From Aplectana chamaeleonis (Eukaryota; Nematoda; Chromadorea; Rhabditida; Cosmocercidae): a DNA stretch of 64,000 nt. This document shows, piece by piece, positions 25,871 to 37,330 of the stretch. The notes beneath the pieces were generated by a model. That model was not told the DNA's origin, made no database searches, and saw only the letters and a list, made by a program, of their open reading frames with translations. Each line of letters starts with the position of its first letter. Positions within the stretch are counted from its first letter, which is position 1. The position numbers and the translations under genes are program-made. The stretch is taken from the NCBI GenBank assembly GCA_029168955.1, contig JAPDOI010000363.1, positions 536,001 to 600,000 of the forward strand, written 5' to 3'.

Positions 25871-26419
25871 AGGCAGTGGCCACGATGAAAAATGTTATCG
25901 AAAAAATTACAAAAATCAGCTTAGATCAAACACAGCTGAAAAACTATGAAGGTAGCGAGGTTGAAAAAGAGCTAGAAATAGAGATTCTTAGGCCCAAAAA
26001 TGCTAGTTCGTGCACACGTGCACAGCGATGACGAAAAAGATCGCCGTCTCATGCCGAGCAGTCAAAAATCATCGACATTCAGAGGAAGAAATAAATGCTA
26101 ATTCACCTAATAAATGCAGTTGAGCAATGAAAGAAAGCACTCCAGTCAATGTTTTTGATTAGATGTGTACATAAATCCGAAGGTTCATTGATTGAAATTC
26201 ATTTTCAAGGCAGCTGATGTTCTTGATATAAGAGGTCATCGATGCCGATGATGTTGAGTGGGCTCGTCCACCATCAAAAGACAAGAAATTTCAGACTTTA
26301 AATTTGGCCCAAAACAGCGGTTTTTTCGCGATTTTTTCTTATAGATCCTACTACTCGAGACCCAGAAAAGGGTTTAGAGGGAAAAAGACGACAAACATAT
26401 TTGATCGCGACCACTGCCT
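25871..26419. mobile_element. AGGCAGTG MITE (549-bp type) nested in mariner
   Basis: Termini aggcagtggccacgat and atcgcgaccactgcct are flanked by TTAA (25,867-25,870 and 26,420-26,423). A near-identical 549-bp copy lies at 31,988-32,536. No internal frame is conserved. Confidence 0.85.
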
Positions 26420-26423
26420 TTAA

Positions 26424-26899
26424 AGGCAGTGTTCACGATGAAAAAAGTTTTCGATATTCCACTAGGATTGGGTAGTGGAGTAACGTTAACGTCGAAAGAA
26501 GGCATGAAAACGAGCCAGGAAGAGCCCCAAAAAAGCCCGAAGTTGCAACTTCGAGCGCATTGAAAACCCCAAAAGCGCATCACACGCCCACCGACGTGAA
26601 CAAATGAATGCTCGAGATCGTGAGATGAGCGATGATTTTCAATCACTAGCCACGTTCTTCCCTTCATTATCAGCTTCTCTCTTTACTCAGCTCAGCTCAC
26701 ATAGATCGGCTGCAAAAGACGGAAGTTACAAGCCTCGGACAACTCGTCCACCATGTTTCCATAGCTCAATCTTTGAGGGACCATACCTGCGTTCACGGAA
26801 GGTCTTGTATGATTTCAAAGACACCATTGGAATCAGCATGGGGCCGTTTTCAAGATAGGTGGAAAAACAGAAAAACGATTTTCATCGTGAACACTGCCT
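26424..26899. mobile_element. AGGCAGTG MITE (476-bp type) adjoining the previous one
   Basis: Termini aggcagtgttcacgat and atcgtgaacactgcct. Its left TTAA is the right TTAA of the neighbouring MITE, and the right TTAA is 26,900-26,903. It is the same subfamily as the copies at 44,756, 50,620 and 57,933. Confidence 0.85.
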
Positions 26900-27239
26900 T
26901 TAAAATAAGGCTCACGCTGCCTAATGAGATGTGTAGAGCCTCTACTAAATCTCTCTCAGCCAATCGACGATCTTCCAAAACCATAACCTATATTTTGGCT
27001 ATGATTTCTGGTGTTGATGCGCATTTTGGACGTCCTTCACGTGAATCGTCTTCAAGGCTTGTACGACCACGTTTAAATTCAGCAACCCATCTTTCTACTG
27101 TTCTAATTGTAGGCGAACAATCATTATACACTTTTAACAATCGTTCGTGAATTTTTTTAGTGTTACACCTTCCAAAAGTAAGAATTTTATCACTGCACGA
27201 TATTCAATTGCTGTGACACGGCGACACTAAATGGCCGAG

Positions 27240-27710
27240 TGAAAATCACCTGCCGAAACCTCTCGGCAACCTATGGGAATCAGGTACGAGCGCCAAAAAA
27301 ATATAAAGAACGTTTAATATGGTCTTTGCGCCTCTCTAACTGTTAGGGAAGTGAGGGCGCATCAGTTTCGCTTCCGATACTGGTCAATTCAATGTCGTAA
27401 GATAGTCGATTTAAGAAAAAGGTCGCTGATTTTCCGAGCCAAAAGGACCAGTTTTACAAAGATATTACATTCTGCAACAGCTGGCTTGAATTTTCTTCAT
27501 TTTGGAGGTGCCTTTCCCAGTATAGTGTGAAACTTTTTTGGTTTTCTCTAGGAGCCCTAATTATTCATTGATATCTTGAAGTGGCCAGGCAATGTTTTTT
27601 TTTTGAAAATTTTGACGAATCACAAAATTAGCGTGTTAATGAATTAAGGCAATTCTTCGACAGAAATTCCGGCCTAACAGGTTAACGAAAAGTTGTTTTT
27701 TTATTAAGTC
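27240..27710. other. No supported gene
   Basis: This is the sequence between the mariner 5' end and the zinc-knuckle frame. No clear mariner terminal repeat was identified. Confidence 0.35.
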
Positions 27711-28060
27711 ACACCCCTGGAGAAGAACGGTTTCTGCGGTGCTCCTTCTGCTTGGAAAAAGGACAACACTATAGCGATAGTTGCCCCGAGCTCGTGAGCG
27801 TCGAAGTTCGTGAAAAGCGCATCCGATGCACGCTGTGCCTTGACGCCAGACATGAGACGAGGCGCTGTCCGAAACCAAGGAGGGCGTGCATGTATTGCCA
27901 ATCGACGGGGCATAACAAAGCTTTGTGCATCCTCCCGGAGTACATCTACGACCAGCGCAAAAAGCTCCAAGAGATCGAAGAGGAACTCGAGAGGTTTGGC
28001 GACTACTATGGGCCTGAACCATCGACCTCAGGCGCGGGGGAGTATCACAAATGTGATTGA
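27711..28060 (+). CDS. Triple CCHC zinc-knuckle, gag-like exon
   Basis: The open frame encodes three zinc knuckles in a row: CSFCLEKGQHYSDSC (CX2CX6HX4C), CTLCLDARHETRRC (CX2CX4HX4C) and CMYCQSTGHNKALC (CX2CX4HX4C). A charged, possibly coiled segment (QRKKLQEIEEELERFG) follows, then TGA. The first knuckle starts upstream of the first ATG (27,752), so the true frame begins earlier, perhaps at an acceptor near 27,700. Serial knuckles fit a retroelement gag (BEL/Pao or similar) or a host gene derived from one. No protease or polymerase adjoins it. It could be a relic of the same retroelement class as the integrase fragment at 30.9-31.6 kb. Confidence 0.6.
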
Positions 28061-28895
28061 AAATGTAAAGAGAGATGATGAATGGAAGGTCATGTTTTCA
28101 AATGTAAGTGCATTCCTATGTGCATTTCTCAGTGGCAAGTTAGAAAGATGGGACCAGAGATAGCGCGCTGTAGCTGGTAAACACAAGCTGGGAAACACAT
28201 CGGTATAAAAGTCAGCGAATGACGCACCATCACGCATCTCCTCCACAGCTTCTCTGTGCATTGTTTCTGTGCATAATTTCTTCTTGAATCTCAAGAGCAT
28301 TTGATTTCGTAGTTTTATATCATTTGCCTTGAGATCATCATAATTTGTCTACCTATTGGCACTTTCTATTGATATTTGTAATTGTATTTGTTTGTATGTA
28401 ACCGCATTTAATCTTGTTAGTTTATTGTGATCCATAAAGTTTAATTACCCAAGTTCAAGGTGCAAACCCGAAACCGCGTGGCAACAACAGACTCACTATT
28501 CCAACTGTTTGGTCGTGGAAACCGCCTATGGCCGCTCAGGTCGATTCGTACAGAAACCATGTACGAAAAGGATTTATAGAAAACACTAGGTGTGGCCTAA
28601 GCTGGATATATGTATGGTTGGTCACTGATTGAGAGGTATCCGCGACGAACACACGTAGCACGCACGCCAGGGTCAGGCAGACCGTTGCCCAGGACCTCGA
28701 CGAAGCTAGGTCCCCAACCCTTTTAGATCAAAAATTTTGAAAAATGTTCAAAACCGTTAGGTCCCCATCAGGTTCTGCAAAATTTGTAACAGTTTTTATG
28801 GTCAAAAATTTAAAAAAAAAGTATATTTTCACATGAATCCTTGGAAAATAATTACTGCACTCTCTATCCGACTGATTAGGCTCGGGGAGTGTACA
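28061..28895. other. No supported gene
   Basis: No recognisable exon or repeat. Confidence 0.35.
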
Positions 28896-29140
28896 GTTCA
28901 CCTCCGCACTGCCGTTCAGTCCGCAAAGTGCACCCTGATTGCGAAATCTTGCTGCGGCGCGGTTGCGAACATCCTCAGACAAGGATGTGGGATCACCCGG
29001 GCGCTTTTGGCCTTTGGTGCCCGGGTGATCCCACCGCCCGGGTGATCCCACATCCCTGTCTGAGGATACTCGCAACCGCGCCGCAGCACGATTTCGCAAT
29101 CAAGCGCACTTTGCGGACTGAACGGCAGTGCGGAAGTGAA
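28896..29140. mobile_element. Foldback element, GC-rich
   Basis: Arms of about 105 bases pair at a sum of 58,036; for example cgcactgccgttcagtccgc (28,904) faces gcggactgaacggcagtgcg (29,132). The loop holds a third copy of cccgggtgatccca. Frames on both strands are shadows of the palindrome. Confidence 0.75.
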
Positions 29141-29834
29141 GAATAGTTTTGACTTGCTCTTCGCTATAGAGCAACAACATATGTATTGAGAAAAAGCAAT
29201 TCGTTCCAACCGCGAAGCGGCTGGAGAGATTTGGGTTTTTAATTTTGGGTCACATATCGCCCACAAGATACACTATCAAAAATCGACGCATTTTGGTGGT
29301 TTCTGTCAGAGCAATACTGATAGCACTATCAAATAGCAGGTACCGGCAGAAGTCTACATTTTGACGGATAAGAAACCTCTAACTAGGTTTGCATGGAGAC
29401 CTCCGGGTGGGTGGAACCTTTTTGTGGGTGCGTAAACCTGCAAAAGTTCGAGAAAGTTCGATTCCCAACTAGTATTGTTCAATCAGAAGAGGTGCGTGGG
29501 CGGATGGGAGAGAGTTGATGGTTTCGCGGTCACTGTATTGCGCAGCAGTGCCCGCAAAACCACCGCCGGTGGCGGACGCCGTTTGGCATTGGAGCGCGAT
29601 ATTTTTCGCAGTGGTAAATCAAACCTCTTGCTCCGGAATGCTCCAAACTGAGGAGTTTCCAAGCGACATCGTGGTAGTTAGTAGACGATAGGCCAAGGAT
29701 GAACATTTCCCCTCCAGAATCTTAGGACTGCTTTTTTGAAAAAAAATTAGCGTTGTCCAATTTCTGCCGAAGGCGCGGTTTGGGACAACGGTTTTGGACA
29801 ACGGCAAAACGTGTTTAAGGCGATTTTCTTCTCT

Positions 29835-30558
29835 GGCAAACTGGGGCGTCGACAACAGGTTGATCCGCCCACCATGAGTCACCGCTGGCCAATGCGCTGA
29901 TATTCGGCGGGGCCGTGGCCGCGAGTTATGCTCTGGTCGATGTCGAGCTGTTGCACAGCTAACGCTCTAGATACAAGGGAAGTATACGACGCAATTTTCA
30001 GGCATGCTGTGAATGATGAAAGCGCAGTCGGTTCAATTACCCAAGTTTGCGGTACATTGGTCCCGCCCAGCATCTGGAGGTCCCGCCTATCCGGTGGTGA
30101 CCCCAGTGGAGGCTGGGCGACCCAGCCGCGACGCATGTCGGTGTGCCGACCGCGACGCGTGTTGGAGTGCCGACCGTGACGCGTGTCGGTGTCCCAACCG
30201 CGACGCTTGTTGGAGTGCCTACCGCGACGCGTGTCGGAGTGCCGACCGCGACGCGTGCCGGAGTGCCGACCGCGACGCGTGCTGGAGTGCCGACCGCGAC
30301 GCGTATCGGTGTGCCGACCGCGACGCGTGTCGGTAAAAAGTGGTACCTAAGCTAGGTGAAACAGTTCTGTAGGATGTGAACTGCTGCTAAAGAGGCCGCT
30401 GAACGCGACACATCGAGTTGTCAACAGCCCGACAACAGGCGGACGTCGCTGGGCAACGGGCTGGTCTCAGGCTGACAATACGCGCTATTTGACTTGTCAA
30501 CAGGGAGCGGTTTATGAGATGACAACTTATCAACCTGTTGTCGACGCCCCTGTTTGCC
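29835..30558. mobile_element. Element with 30-bp terminal inverted repeats
   Basis: Ends 29,835-29,864 and 30,529-30,558 are inverted copies with one mismatch, starting ggcaaactggggcgtcgaca and ggcaaacaggggcgtcgaca. Further out, cgttgtccaattt occurs directly at about 29,752 and 30,671. The internal segment gtatacgacgca followed by cggttcaattacccaagttt matches the core of the large palindrome (55,671-55,733), so the two share a family. Confidence 0.65.
30130..30333 (+). repeat. 24-bp minisatellite, 8.5 copies
   Basis: Eight full copies of a 24-bp unit, about gacgcgtgtcggtgtgccga plus ccgc, are followed by half a unit. Since 24 is a multiple of three, two frames are open and encode octapeptide repeats such as TRVGVPTA and DACRSADR. 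I treat these as non-coding. Confidence 0.85.
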
Positions 30559-30874
30559 TGAGTTAGTGATTTTAAGGTGGTGGGAGGGGTGTTAGGTATC
30601 AGTTTGTGGAAAATTTCGTGGAGAATCTGAACCTTTTATCAGAATTTCGAAAATCTGAAATTTTATGGGGGAACGTACGTTGTCCAATTTTCGAAGTAAA
30701 TAATTTAAGCGGTAGTATCTTCATCTGCGGTTGAGTTCTTTCTTCCCCCGTTGTTTCTGCTTCATGTAGAGTTTCGCGCAGGAGTCTGTGATTGTCTTCA
30801 ATGAGTCCTTGCACATTTTCTTCTGTCATATGACCGATTCCGGTAGATGAGGTTGTCGATGTACTGCCTCGCGT

Positions 30875-31560
30875 TTATCTTGTTACAGAAATTTCTGGAA
30901 TCTTCTCGATATCTTCCCTTTCCGAGTCGTCATGTAGTTCTAGAGGGATGAGTAAGTGGACTGTTCTTTGGAGAAGACGACCTGTGACTGATTGCAGCTG
31001 AACGCTTCTTGGAGAGAAGAATTTCACTATCCGGCCTATATTCCAAGAATTTCTTGTCGTAACTGCGTCCATTATCAGGACCATTTGTTCGATTTATGAA
31101 TGATTTTAAGTTGATCGACCTTGTTTGATCTTCCTCTGGTGGAATTCTCTCAGCTTTGTCAAATAATGTTTCCGCGATACGTTCCAGAATTTCTTCGCTA
31201 TCTTGTATGAGTTATTCAAGGCCTCTACTCAGAACGTCTCATTTGAAGTAGGACAAGATCCTCAGGAAGTCTGTAGTGGGGATCTTGTTAATGCTCCTCA
31301 GAACATACCTCCAATGGGTACGTCAGTATTATGTTCTTCTGAACGAAACCGACTGGTCTTAAGTCTGGCCTCTCCTACATCTCCGATTCCACATATGTTA
31401 ATGGACGAGAGTTGAGACAAGATTCCATTTCTGATAGTAGGGTTTTCATAGCTTCGAAATCAATCTTCCGGGTTCCATTTGCTTTGTACATGCTCCTTTT
31501 TACCGACTGAATGGACGTTCGGTACAGAGCTTCGGGGTTCTAAACAGCTCATTTTTGTTC
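30875..31560 (-). pseudogene. BEL/Pao integrase C-terminal remnant
   Basis: Reverse-strand frames give, in order, SVKRSMYKANG, MKTLLSEMESCLNSRPLTYV and RPDLRPVGFVQ. They match the end of the BEL/Pao integrase core and its usual downstream linker. The 30,875-31,084 frame VLIMDAVTTRNSWNIGRIVK ... LIPLEL fits the integrase-associated DUF5641-type domain. Several frameshifts and stops separate the pieces. No reverse transcriptase, protease or LTR is recognisable nearby, so it is an old fragment. Confidence 0.65.
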
Positions 31561-31987
31561 AAACAGGAAATCATTAACAAGGTAGGACAGCTCAGTATTT
31601 GAACGAGCTCTGCAGCAATAGTAGATAAGCTCTTGTACATTCCTAGTGACCTGTTGTTTTCGATTATCACCAGCGGCGGAGAGGTGGGCCTCGGTGAAAT
31701 ATAACTAGTGATAAGTAGGTTTCGACGAAAAAGCCACCGCTCCGCGCTGTGATAACCGAGTTCTTTAATAGTCTTTAGTGAAGAAAATATTCTCAATAGC
31801 GTTTTAGATCGATATTTTAAATGATCGTTTTAGATTCAGATATCTTAAAGGCGATAGTTGCTGCATAGGTTTGACAGCGGTAAGAATGTGCTCAGAACAT
31901 GGTCTAGTCGATGTCAAATCTCATCTTCCAATGCACAATGCCGATCTCTTCGATCCGTTCATGAAGATGGTTGCTATATTTCCTTAA

Positions 31988-32536
31988 AGGCAGTGGTCGC
32001 GATGAAAAACGTTATCTGAAAAACTATAAAAATCAGCTTAGATTGAAAACAGCTGAAAAACTATGAAGGTAGCGCGGTGAAAAACGGCCTAGAATTAGAG
32101 TTTCTAAGGCCCAAAGTTGCCAGTTCGTGCACACGTGCACAGCGCCGACGAAAAAGATCACAGTCCCATGCCGAGCAGTCAAAAATCATCGACATTCAGA
32201 GGGAAAAATAAATGCAAATTTACCCAATAAAAACAGTTGAGCAATTAAAGAAAGCACTCCAGTCAATGTTTTTGACTAGATGTGTACATAAATCCGAAGG
32301 TTCATTTAATGAAATTCAATTTCAAGCCAGTTGATGTTCTTGATATAAGAGGTCATCGATGCCAATGATGTGGAGTGGGCTCTTCCACCATCATAAGGCT
32401 AGAAAGTTCAGGCTTCAAATTTGACCCAAAACAGTGGTTTTATCGCAATTTTTTCTTTTAGGTCCTACTACTCGAGACCCAGAAAAGGGTTTAGAGGGAA
32501 AAAGACGACAAGCATATTTGATCGCGACCACTGCCT
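31988..32536. mobile_element. AGGCAGTG MITE (549-bp type)
   Basis: Same length and internal order as 25,871-26,419 (for example ggtcatcgatgcc and gatgtgtacataaatccgaa). The left flank is TTAA and the right flank TCAA, so the duplication has one substitution. Confidence 0.85.
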
Positions 32537-32539
32537 TCA

Positions 32540-34110
32540 ACTTCCAATGTGGTTTATTGAGACACATTTTCTTCGTAAAATTTTCTCTTTGGCTGGGCCT
32601 TTCTAGTTTTCTGCCTAGAAGCGTTATTCGGAACCCGGGATCTGGATTTGGTATCCAACTCAAACTAGAAGATCGAAACCGAAAAAAAACTAACGTTTTC
32701 TTGCGTTTATTGTGCACGATGTGTGATGAAAAACAAGGACATGGGTGTTGATCTTGGAGGTTTGCTCTGTATGCAAAGAGGAGACAAGCCGACGAACGGT
32801 GTAAGTTTATATACCATCAGGGCCAGTAGCAATCCCCCAATGTGGCCACTCTAAAGAGGCAGCCCACCTGAGGTCGGTGACGCCTAGATGCCTCCTAAGA
32901 TTGCGACCTATAAACGAGAATTATTCTCGAAGAGTAGCGGTGAATGCAAAACCCTCAGAAATCGACGTAATTGAACCACCACCGCAACCTACGTGACGAA
33001 TGCCCAGCACAGCGCCTTGGTCTTCGGAGCATTGACAACCCGACGCGCGGGGTGTCCGAGTCAGTATGATGAGCGCAGAGGACGAAAAGAAAGGCGCTGC
33101 CAGCCGGCCTGGCACTCTCTCGGCCGGTCAAAGTGCAAACTGGCTATCTCTGCGTCTCCGCGGAGAGGGATCATTTACGTTGGCTGTACAGTATCGGGAT
33201 GGGAGCAATCCTAGTTTGGGAGGGGGGGGGCACTCAGCATTCCAAACAGGAGTGACAGATGCAGCTTTCAGATGTCTGAGGCTCAAAATAGAGTCTATAG
33301 GAAGGCCATGTCTGATAACGCGATCAGTTATCTGATGTGAATGAATTTCCAGCGGCTCCCTTAAAAAGGTTAAAAAGGCCCCCAGGAATGAATCTCTAGA
33401 GTATTCGATTCTTAAATTTATAAGCTGAAAGGCGTTGCGGGCTGTGTTTTTTCCATGGGGTGGTACATGAGAATCGGTTAGCAAGTTGGTTACCTACTTA
33501 TTACCAAATGCATCCAGAAGGTCGTTTTATGACGTTTTTCGAGAAAAAGTCAGCTGTGAAAATGGTGAAAGCATTCTCCAAGTCACACTTCTAGCTGAAT
33601 GGGTTTCTCCAGAGAAGTCATTTTCAAAACCACAAAGTTCTTATATAAAGAATAACAAAACGGTTTTATTTTGCGAGTAAAAGTTTCAGCCACGGGAATC
33701 GGTTCTTGAGAAATATTGAAACTTTTTCGTGGGCTCATCCACTCCACTTCCCTATTCCTCTTTATTTTTTGTTGGAACGTTTCTGTAAGCACCGAATCAC
33801 ATTTGCTTGGAGATACTCTTTCTGATAGACCTTACTTTGCTTTTTCTTTATCGCGAGTGTAATCATCAGCGTTAGCAAAGAATTCAGTAATTTTGTTGAA
33901 GAAATTGCGCAGTGCTATAAAAAGTGTTTGGTAGGACAGCGTCAGCATCCACATAGACGAAGTGTTCGTGGCTATTTACCAGAATATTCATCAAAACCCC
34001 AATCATCCTAGAGATCCCAGTCGATGGCACAGTAGTAGCGTCTTTTTCTTTGTGTCTCCGGCGCAAGAGGTGAAGTGGAGAGCGCAGCAAGCGCGAGGGA
34101 ATGTGGGTGC
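32540..34110. other. No supported gene
   Basis: Frames on both strands lack domains. A G run lies at about 33,220. Confidence 0.35.
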
Positions 34111-34167
34111 GGCATGCCCGGTTGTCAATGGTACCGCAACCCAGCGCCTTAGACCACTAGGTCACAT
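34111..34167 (-). repeat. tRNA-Leu-like SINE head, degenerate
   Basis: The reverse strand gtgacctagtggtctaaggc followed by gctgggtt resembles the D arm and anticodon 5' side of a leucine-type tRNA. The B box is lost. It is probably the remains of a tRNA-derived SINE. Confidence 0.35.
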
Positions 34168-34681
34168 GTTCACGAATGGGAGGCTCTATCTGTTTTCCTA
34201 CATACACTCCCTCCACAGTTCTTCGTATTCACTGTCACTTTGGTCGAACAAGCAGAAGAAAATATGGGTTTCGGGGATGCGCAAATATTTCTATCTTTCA
34301 GATTTAATAAGCTTTCGACCTTGGTTGATGGGATTTTGGAATTTTCCGCGAAAATCATCGAGGCGAGAGAATGTTAGATTTAAAAACGATTTTAAAAACT
34401 TCTTGTTCGATGACCACTTACCACTGAACCACGATACACAATACTTTGTAGTATGATTTTCGAGGAGCCAACCCCGTGTTTTTCCACAAGGTGAACCAAA
34501 AAGTTAAAAGGATTTTTTTTTAAATTATGGACTATTTTTTCCTCAGTCTGTTTCACGCTTCCCAGTAAACATAGAAAGAAGTGAATTTGAAAGTGAAAGA
34601 GGAAAACTAAGATAAGATAAAAGCCGCACTTAGATGAACTATTATGCAGCATTTAATAACTAACACACGCGGATCATTTAG

Positions 34682-34913
34682 CCTCTGGTTCCGGGCCTGA
34701 TTTAGTGTGTGCAATTGCGGACTTGCGTCGTAGGGGCGCGACGCCTCGCTTTCGTTCGAGCTTTCGCGCCCGCCCCTCATCAGCTGATCGTGTGCGCTTT
34801 TTTCTACATTTTCAAGGTTTTTTCTAGTTCTTTGGTAGTACCAAGGCGATGCGTCGCGCCCCCACGACGCAAGTCCGCAATTGCACACACTAAATCAGGC
34901 CCGGAAGCAGAGG
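34682..34913. mobile_element. 232-bp MITE with 67-bp inverted termini
   Basis: Ends pair at a sum of 69,595: ccgggcctgatttagtgtgt (34,691) faces its reverse ending at 34,904. The terminal repeats share a gcaattgcggac motif with the TA-target MITEs at 16,678 and 43,269, suggesting kinship. The loop is unrelated. Confidence 0.75.
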
Positions 34914-35162
34914 ATAAGTTTCATGCCTTTTCTGAAGAACGAAACCGTTTTTCAGCCATCTTTCTTAGATGGCTTTGTGAGAAAATCTGATTTCATTTGT
35001 GGTGAGCGATTATTGTAAAAAAATCTGAAAATGGTTGAATATGGCCACCACAACTTTTAGGAATTTGAATCTGAGCTTAGAATAGGAGTAAAGCACGTGA
35101 AATCTATAAAGGAGATGTATTCATGACAGCTATGATTTCCGTTTTCATTTTAGTCTGAAGCA

Positions 35163-35300
35163 TAGACCAGGCGGCTGGCCGTGCGGGGTTGGCGGCCTCA
35201 CAGGAGAATGGGGTTTCGATTCGCGCGGGGTGATCTACCGCCGCAGCCCCGTCCATTCATCAGACTAAAGTTATCACGCGAACTCTACGTACAATTTGAT
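35163..35300 (+). repeat. tRNA-derived SINE-like sequence
   Basis: An A-box-like ggctggccgtgcggggttgg, a B-box-like ggtttcgattcgcgc and a downstream segment catcagactaaagtt are shared with 38,945-39,030. The rest of 34,914-36,460 contains no gene I can support. Confidence 0.45.
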
Positions 35301-36467
35301 GTTAATCTCCCACTAATCTTTGCCAGGAATCATTGAAATATCAATAAAACCTTCAAAGGTTTCGCCTGTCATTCCTATCAGCTGGCAGCGGAGCTTGATG
35401 GCTGCCAGCCGGCGGGTGCAACATTTCCTTGCCCACCTAGACAACGAGATATGCCGCCGTGCTGTGCTGGGATGATAAGTGGACAGCGGACTGGTCGGTT
35501 CGCAAGCGCTCCACTGCCCTTTCTTGGAGCGTTCAAAATGTCAGCACCATTGGATGCGCTCGACCGCATGACCGCGGTATCGACTCAGCTCCTCTTCGCT
35601 TCGTGCGCTATTTCTCTTTCCTCTGCGGTGGTGAGCGAAGTCACCACCCGTTTCGTGCAGTCAGCCACCTCACAAAAGAACGCTCACTGCTCCCATGTGG
35701 CTGACGGCAATGGTCATTAACTTGAGCTCCACCTGTGCAATTCTATGCCGGCCCATTCATATTGATAGCCGAGACGTGATTGACACAGTCACCACGCAGT
35801 GACAGCCGGTAGCTGCCACCTTCCGAGGGGATTGCTACTGGCCCAGGCGGTTCTGAATGCCAAAGCCAGTAACCCTTTCGCATTAAAGCCTTTGTTAGAG
35901 TGCAAGCAGACGCGATCTCTGCGTCGTCCAGTAAATTGGTTACACAATCAATTCATCGAAATTGATCAGTGCATCATGTCTGGAATAACAACCAAATATT
36001 GTACATTAACAGTTCATTGTGCTGAGGACTAAAACGAATTTTACATCCATACAAATGCTCGCAAACCTTATTGCGGAAGTTTTGTTTGTAAGGAAAATAA
36101 TCAGTTAACTATGGTCAAGGTCTTTTACATGCCTTGAGTGACTTCATAAGGCAATGGTTATACCAAGAGTTTGCCATGGCATCAGGTTCAGTTAAATGAT
36201 AAAAATTTGTGTGGGTATCAGACCCACACTAGAAATGTGCTATAGTGGAAACCTTCCATGTAATTGTCACGGTCGCTCGATTGGAAAGGGGTGTTTTGCC
36301 TGAAGCGTTAGAACCAAGCGGTACTCGTTCGATGTCGCGACTGTCGTCGCAACGAAATGCACTGCGACTGGCGCCAACGTTATCTACCGAGTGTTCAATC
36401 TAGTATTGTGTTGGGTGTTTCTTTACACCCCCCCCCCAACGCCTAAGACTCTTCGGTAGCAATTTAA

Positions 36468-36948
36468 AGGCAGTGTTCACGATGATTTTCGTTCCCGAGT
36501 TTTCCACTCAACACATTGTGTTGGCCACCAAGTGTTACCAAAATAACGAAGAAACGAGAAATGCACTAGAACGTCTTATTTCAGTGACATTAATCTCTGG
36601 CCTGGATTAGTTGTCCAGTTGTATGAACATGTTCACGGTGGTTGTCACCGGTGAAAAATTGGGTCAATCGAAAATGGTAGGAAGTTCCAGGCAAAATAGT
36701 ACTAGTTAGGGTCCGAAGAAAGGAACGGAGCAACAGAAATCAAATAATGGTAAAGAACGAGCCCACAAATGATTTCGTTGTCACAACGAACAGTTCCTGT
36801 GAGAGTAAAGAGGCGGGGTGAGAGTAGAGGATTTCGTGCCCTTCTGGTGCGTTTTTCTCAATTTCTCCATCATTTCAATTCTACTCGGGGGCCAAACATT
36901 CGATTCAGCGATTAATCTCAGAATCGAAGATTATCGTGAACACTGCCT
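36468..36948. mobile_element. AGGCAGTG MITE, 481 bp
   Basis: aggcagtgttcacgatgatt at the left and ttatcgtgaacactgcct at the right are flanked by TTAA at 36,464-36,467 and 36,949-36,952. The body differs from the 476-bp type. Confidence 0.85.
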
Positions 36949-37119
36949 TTAAAGGTGACCTGCGACCGCAAAAGGTCTGTCGTGGTGTTTGAAAGTGACC
37001 TGACAGGTAAAATTATCTGGCTGTAGAATTTGTTTCTCAAGTCGAATCAAGTTAGTTTAATCGACCAACTATCTTCGGCTGGGGAGTGCAAAAAGTTGGG
37101 CTTGATTGATATTACTTAA

Positions 37120-37330
37120 AGGCTGTGTTCACGATAAAATTCGCTTCCGATATCTCCACGGCTTACGGAAGATCTGGTGCCCTATATAGGAAGGCATGCC
37201 TAAAAAGGACACGAAAGACGCGTTTTTGAGCAAAAATAGGCCCTCTCTTGTTTACGTTGATTTTTGAGCGTGGAAGAGTTGACCGCTAGTCTACGCACCC
37301 CCGAGGCTCACCCTCCAAAGTTTGGATGCT
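37120..37330 (+). mobile_element. AGGCAGTG-family MITE, left end only
   Basis: TTAA (37,116-37,119) precedes aggctgtgttcacgataaaa. No right terminus was found, so the right limit is approximate. Confidence 0.5.

Larger units (their letters stand above)
25215..27235 (-). pseudogene. Mariner transposase, broken and split by two MITEs
   Basis: Reverse-strand pieces match a mariner transposase in order. The helix-turn-helix region (RAVIKFLLLEG, ERWVAEF, SLEDDSREGRP) lies at about 26,904-27,235, and the catalytic region at 25,215-25,866. Removing the two MITEs and one TTAA restores the continuous frame GSVSLILSEISGLRKM. The protein is dead. There are frameshifts near 25,790 and 27,140 and a stop near 26,960. 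The first catalytic Asp of the usual DD34D triad is lost (FITNGTW), the second is Glu (FHQESAP) and the third (LAPSDFHLF) remains. The C-terminal end is lost after FADLPNQ. Confidence 0.85.

Noticed and set aside
26773..27150. 125-codon frame starting MRDHTCVHGRSC, with similar frames at 133 and 50,971
   Set aside because: It lies across the AGGCAGTG MITE and into the mariner relic, and is not conserved as a frame among MITE copies.
30013..30355. Octapeptide-repeat proteins from the 24-bp repeat, or a CRISPR array
   Set aside because: The units abut with no spacers, so it is not CRISPR. Two frames are open equally because the unit is a multiple of three, so coding is not supported.
33962..34456. 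164-codon forward frame
   Set aside because: No domain or signal; it overlaps a reverse-strand tRNA-like sequence and lacks support from any repeat or paralogue.
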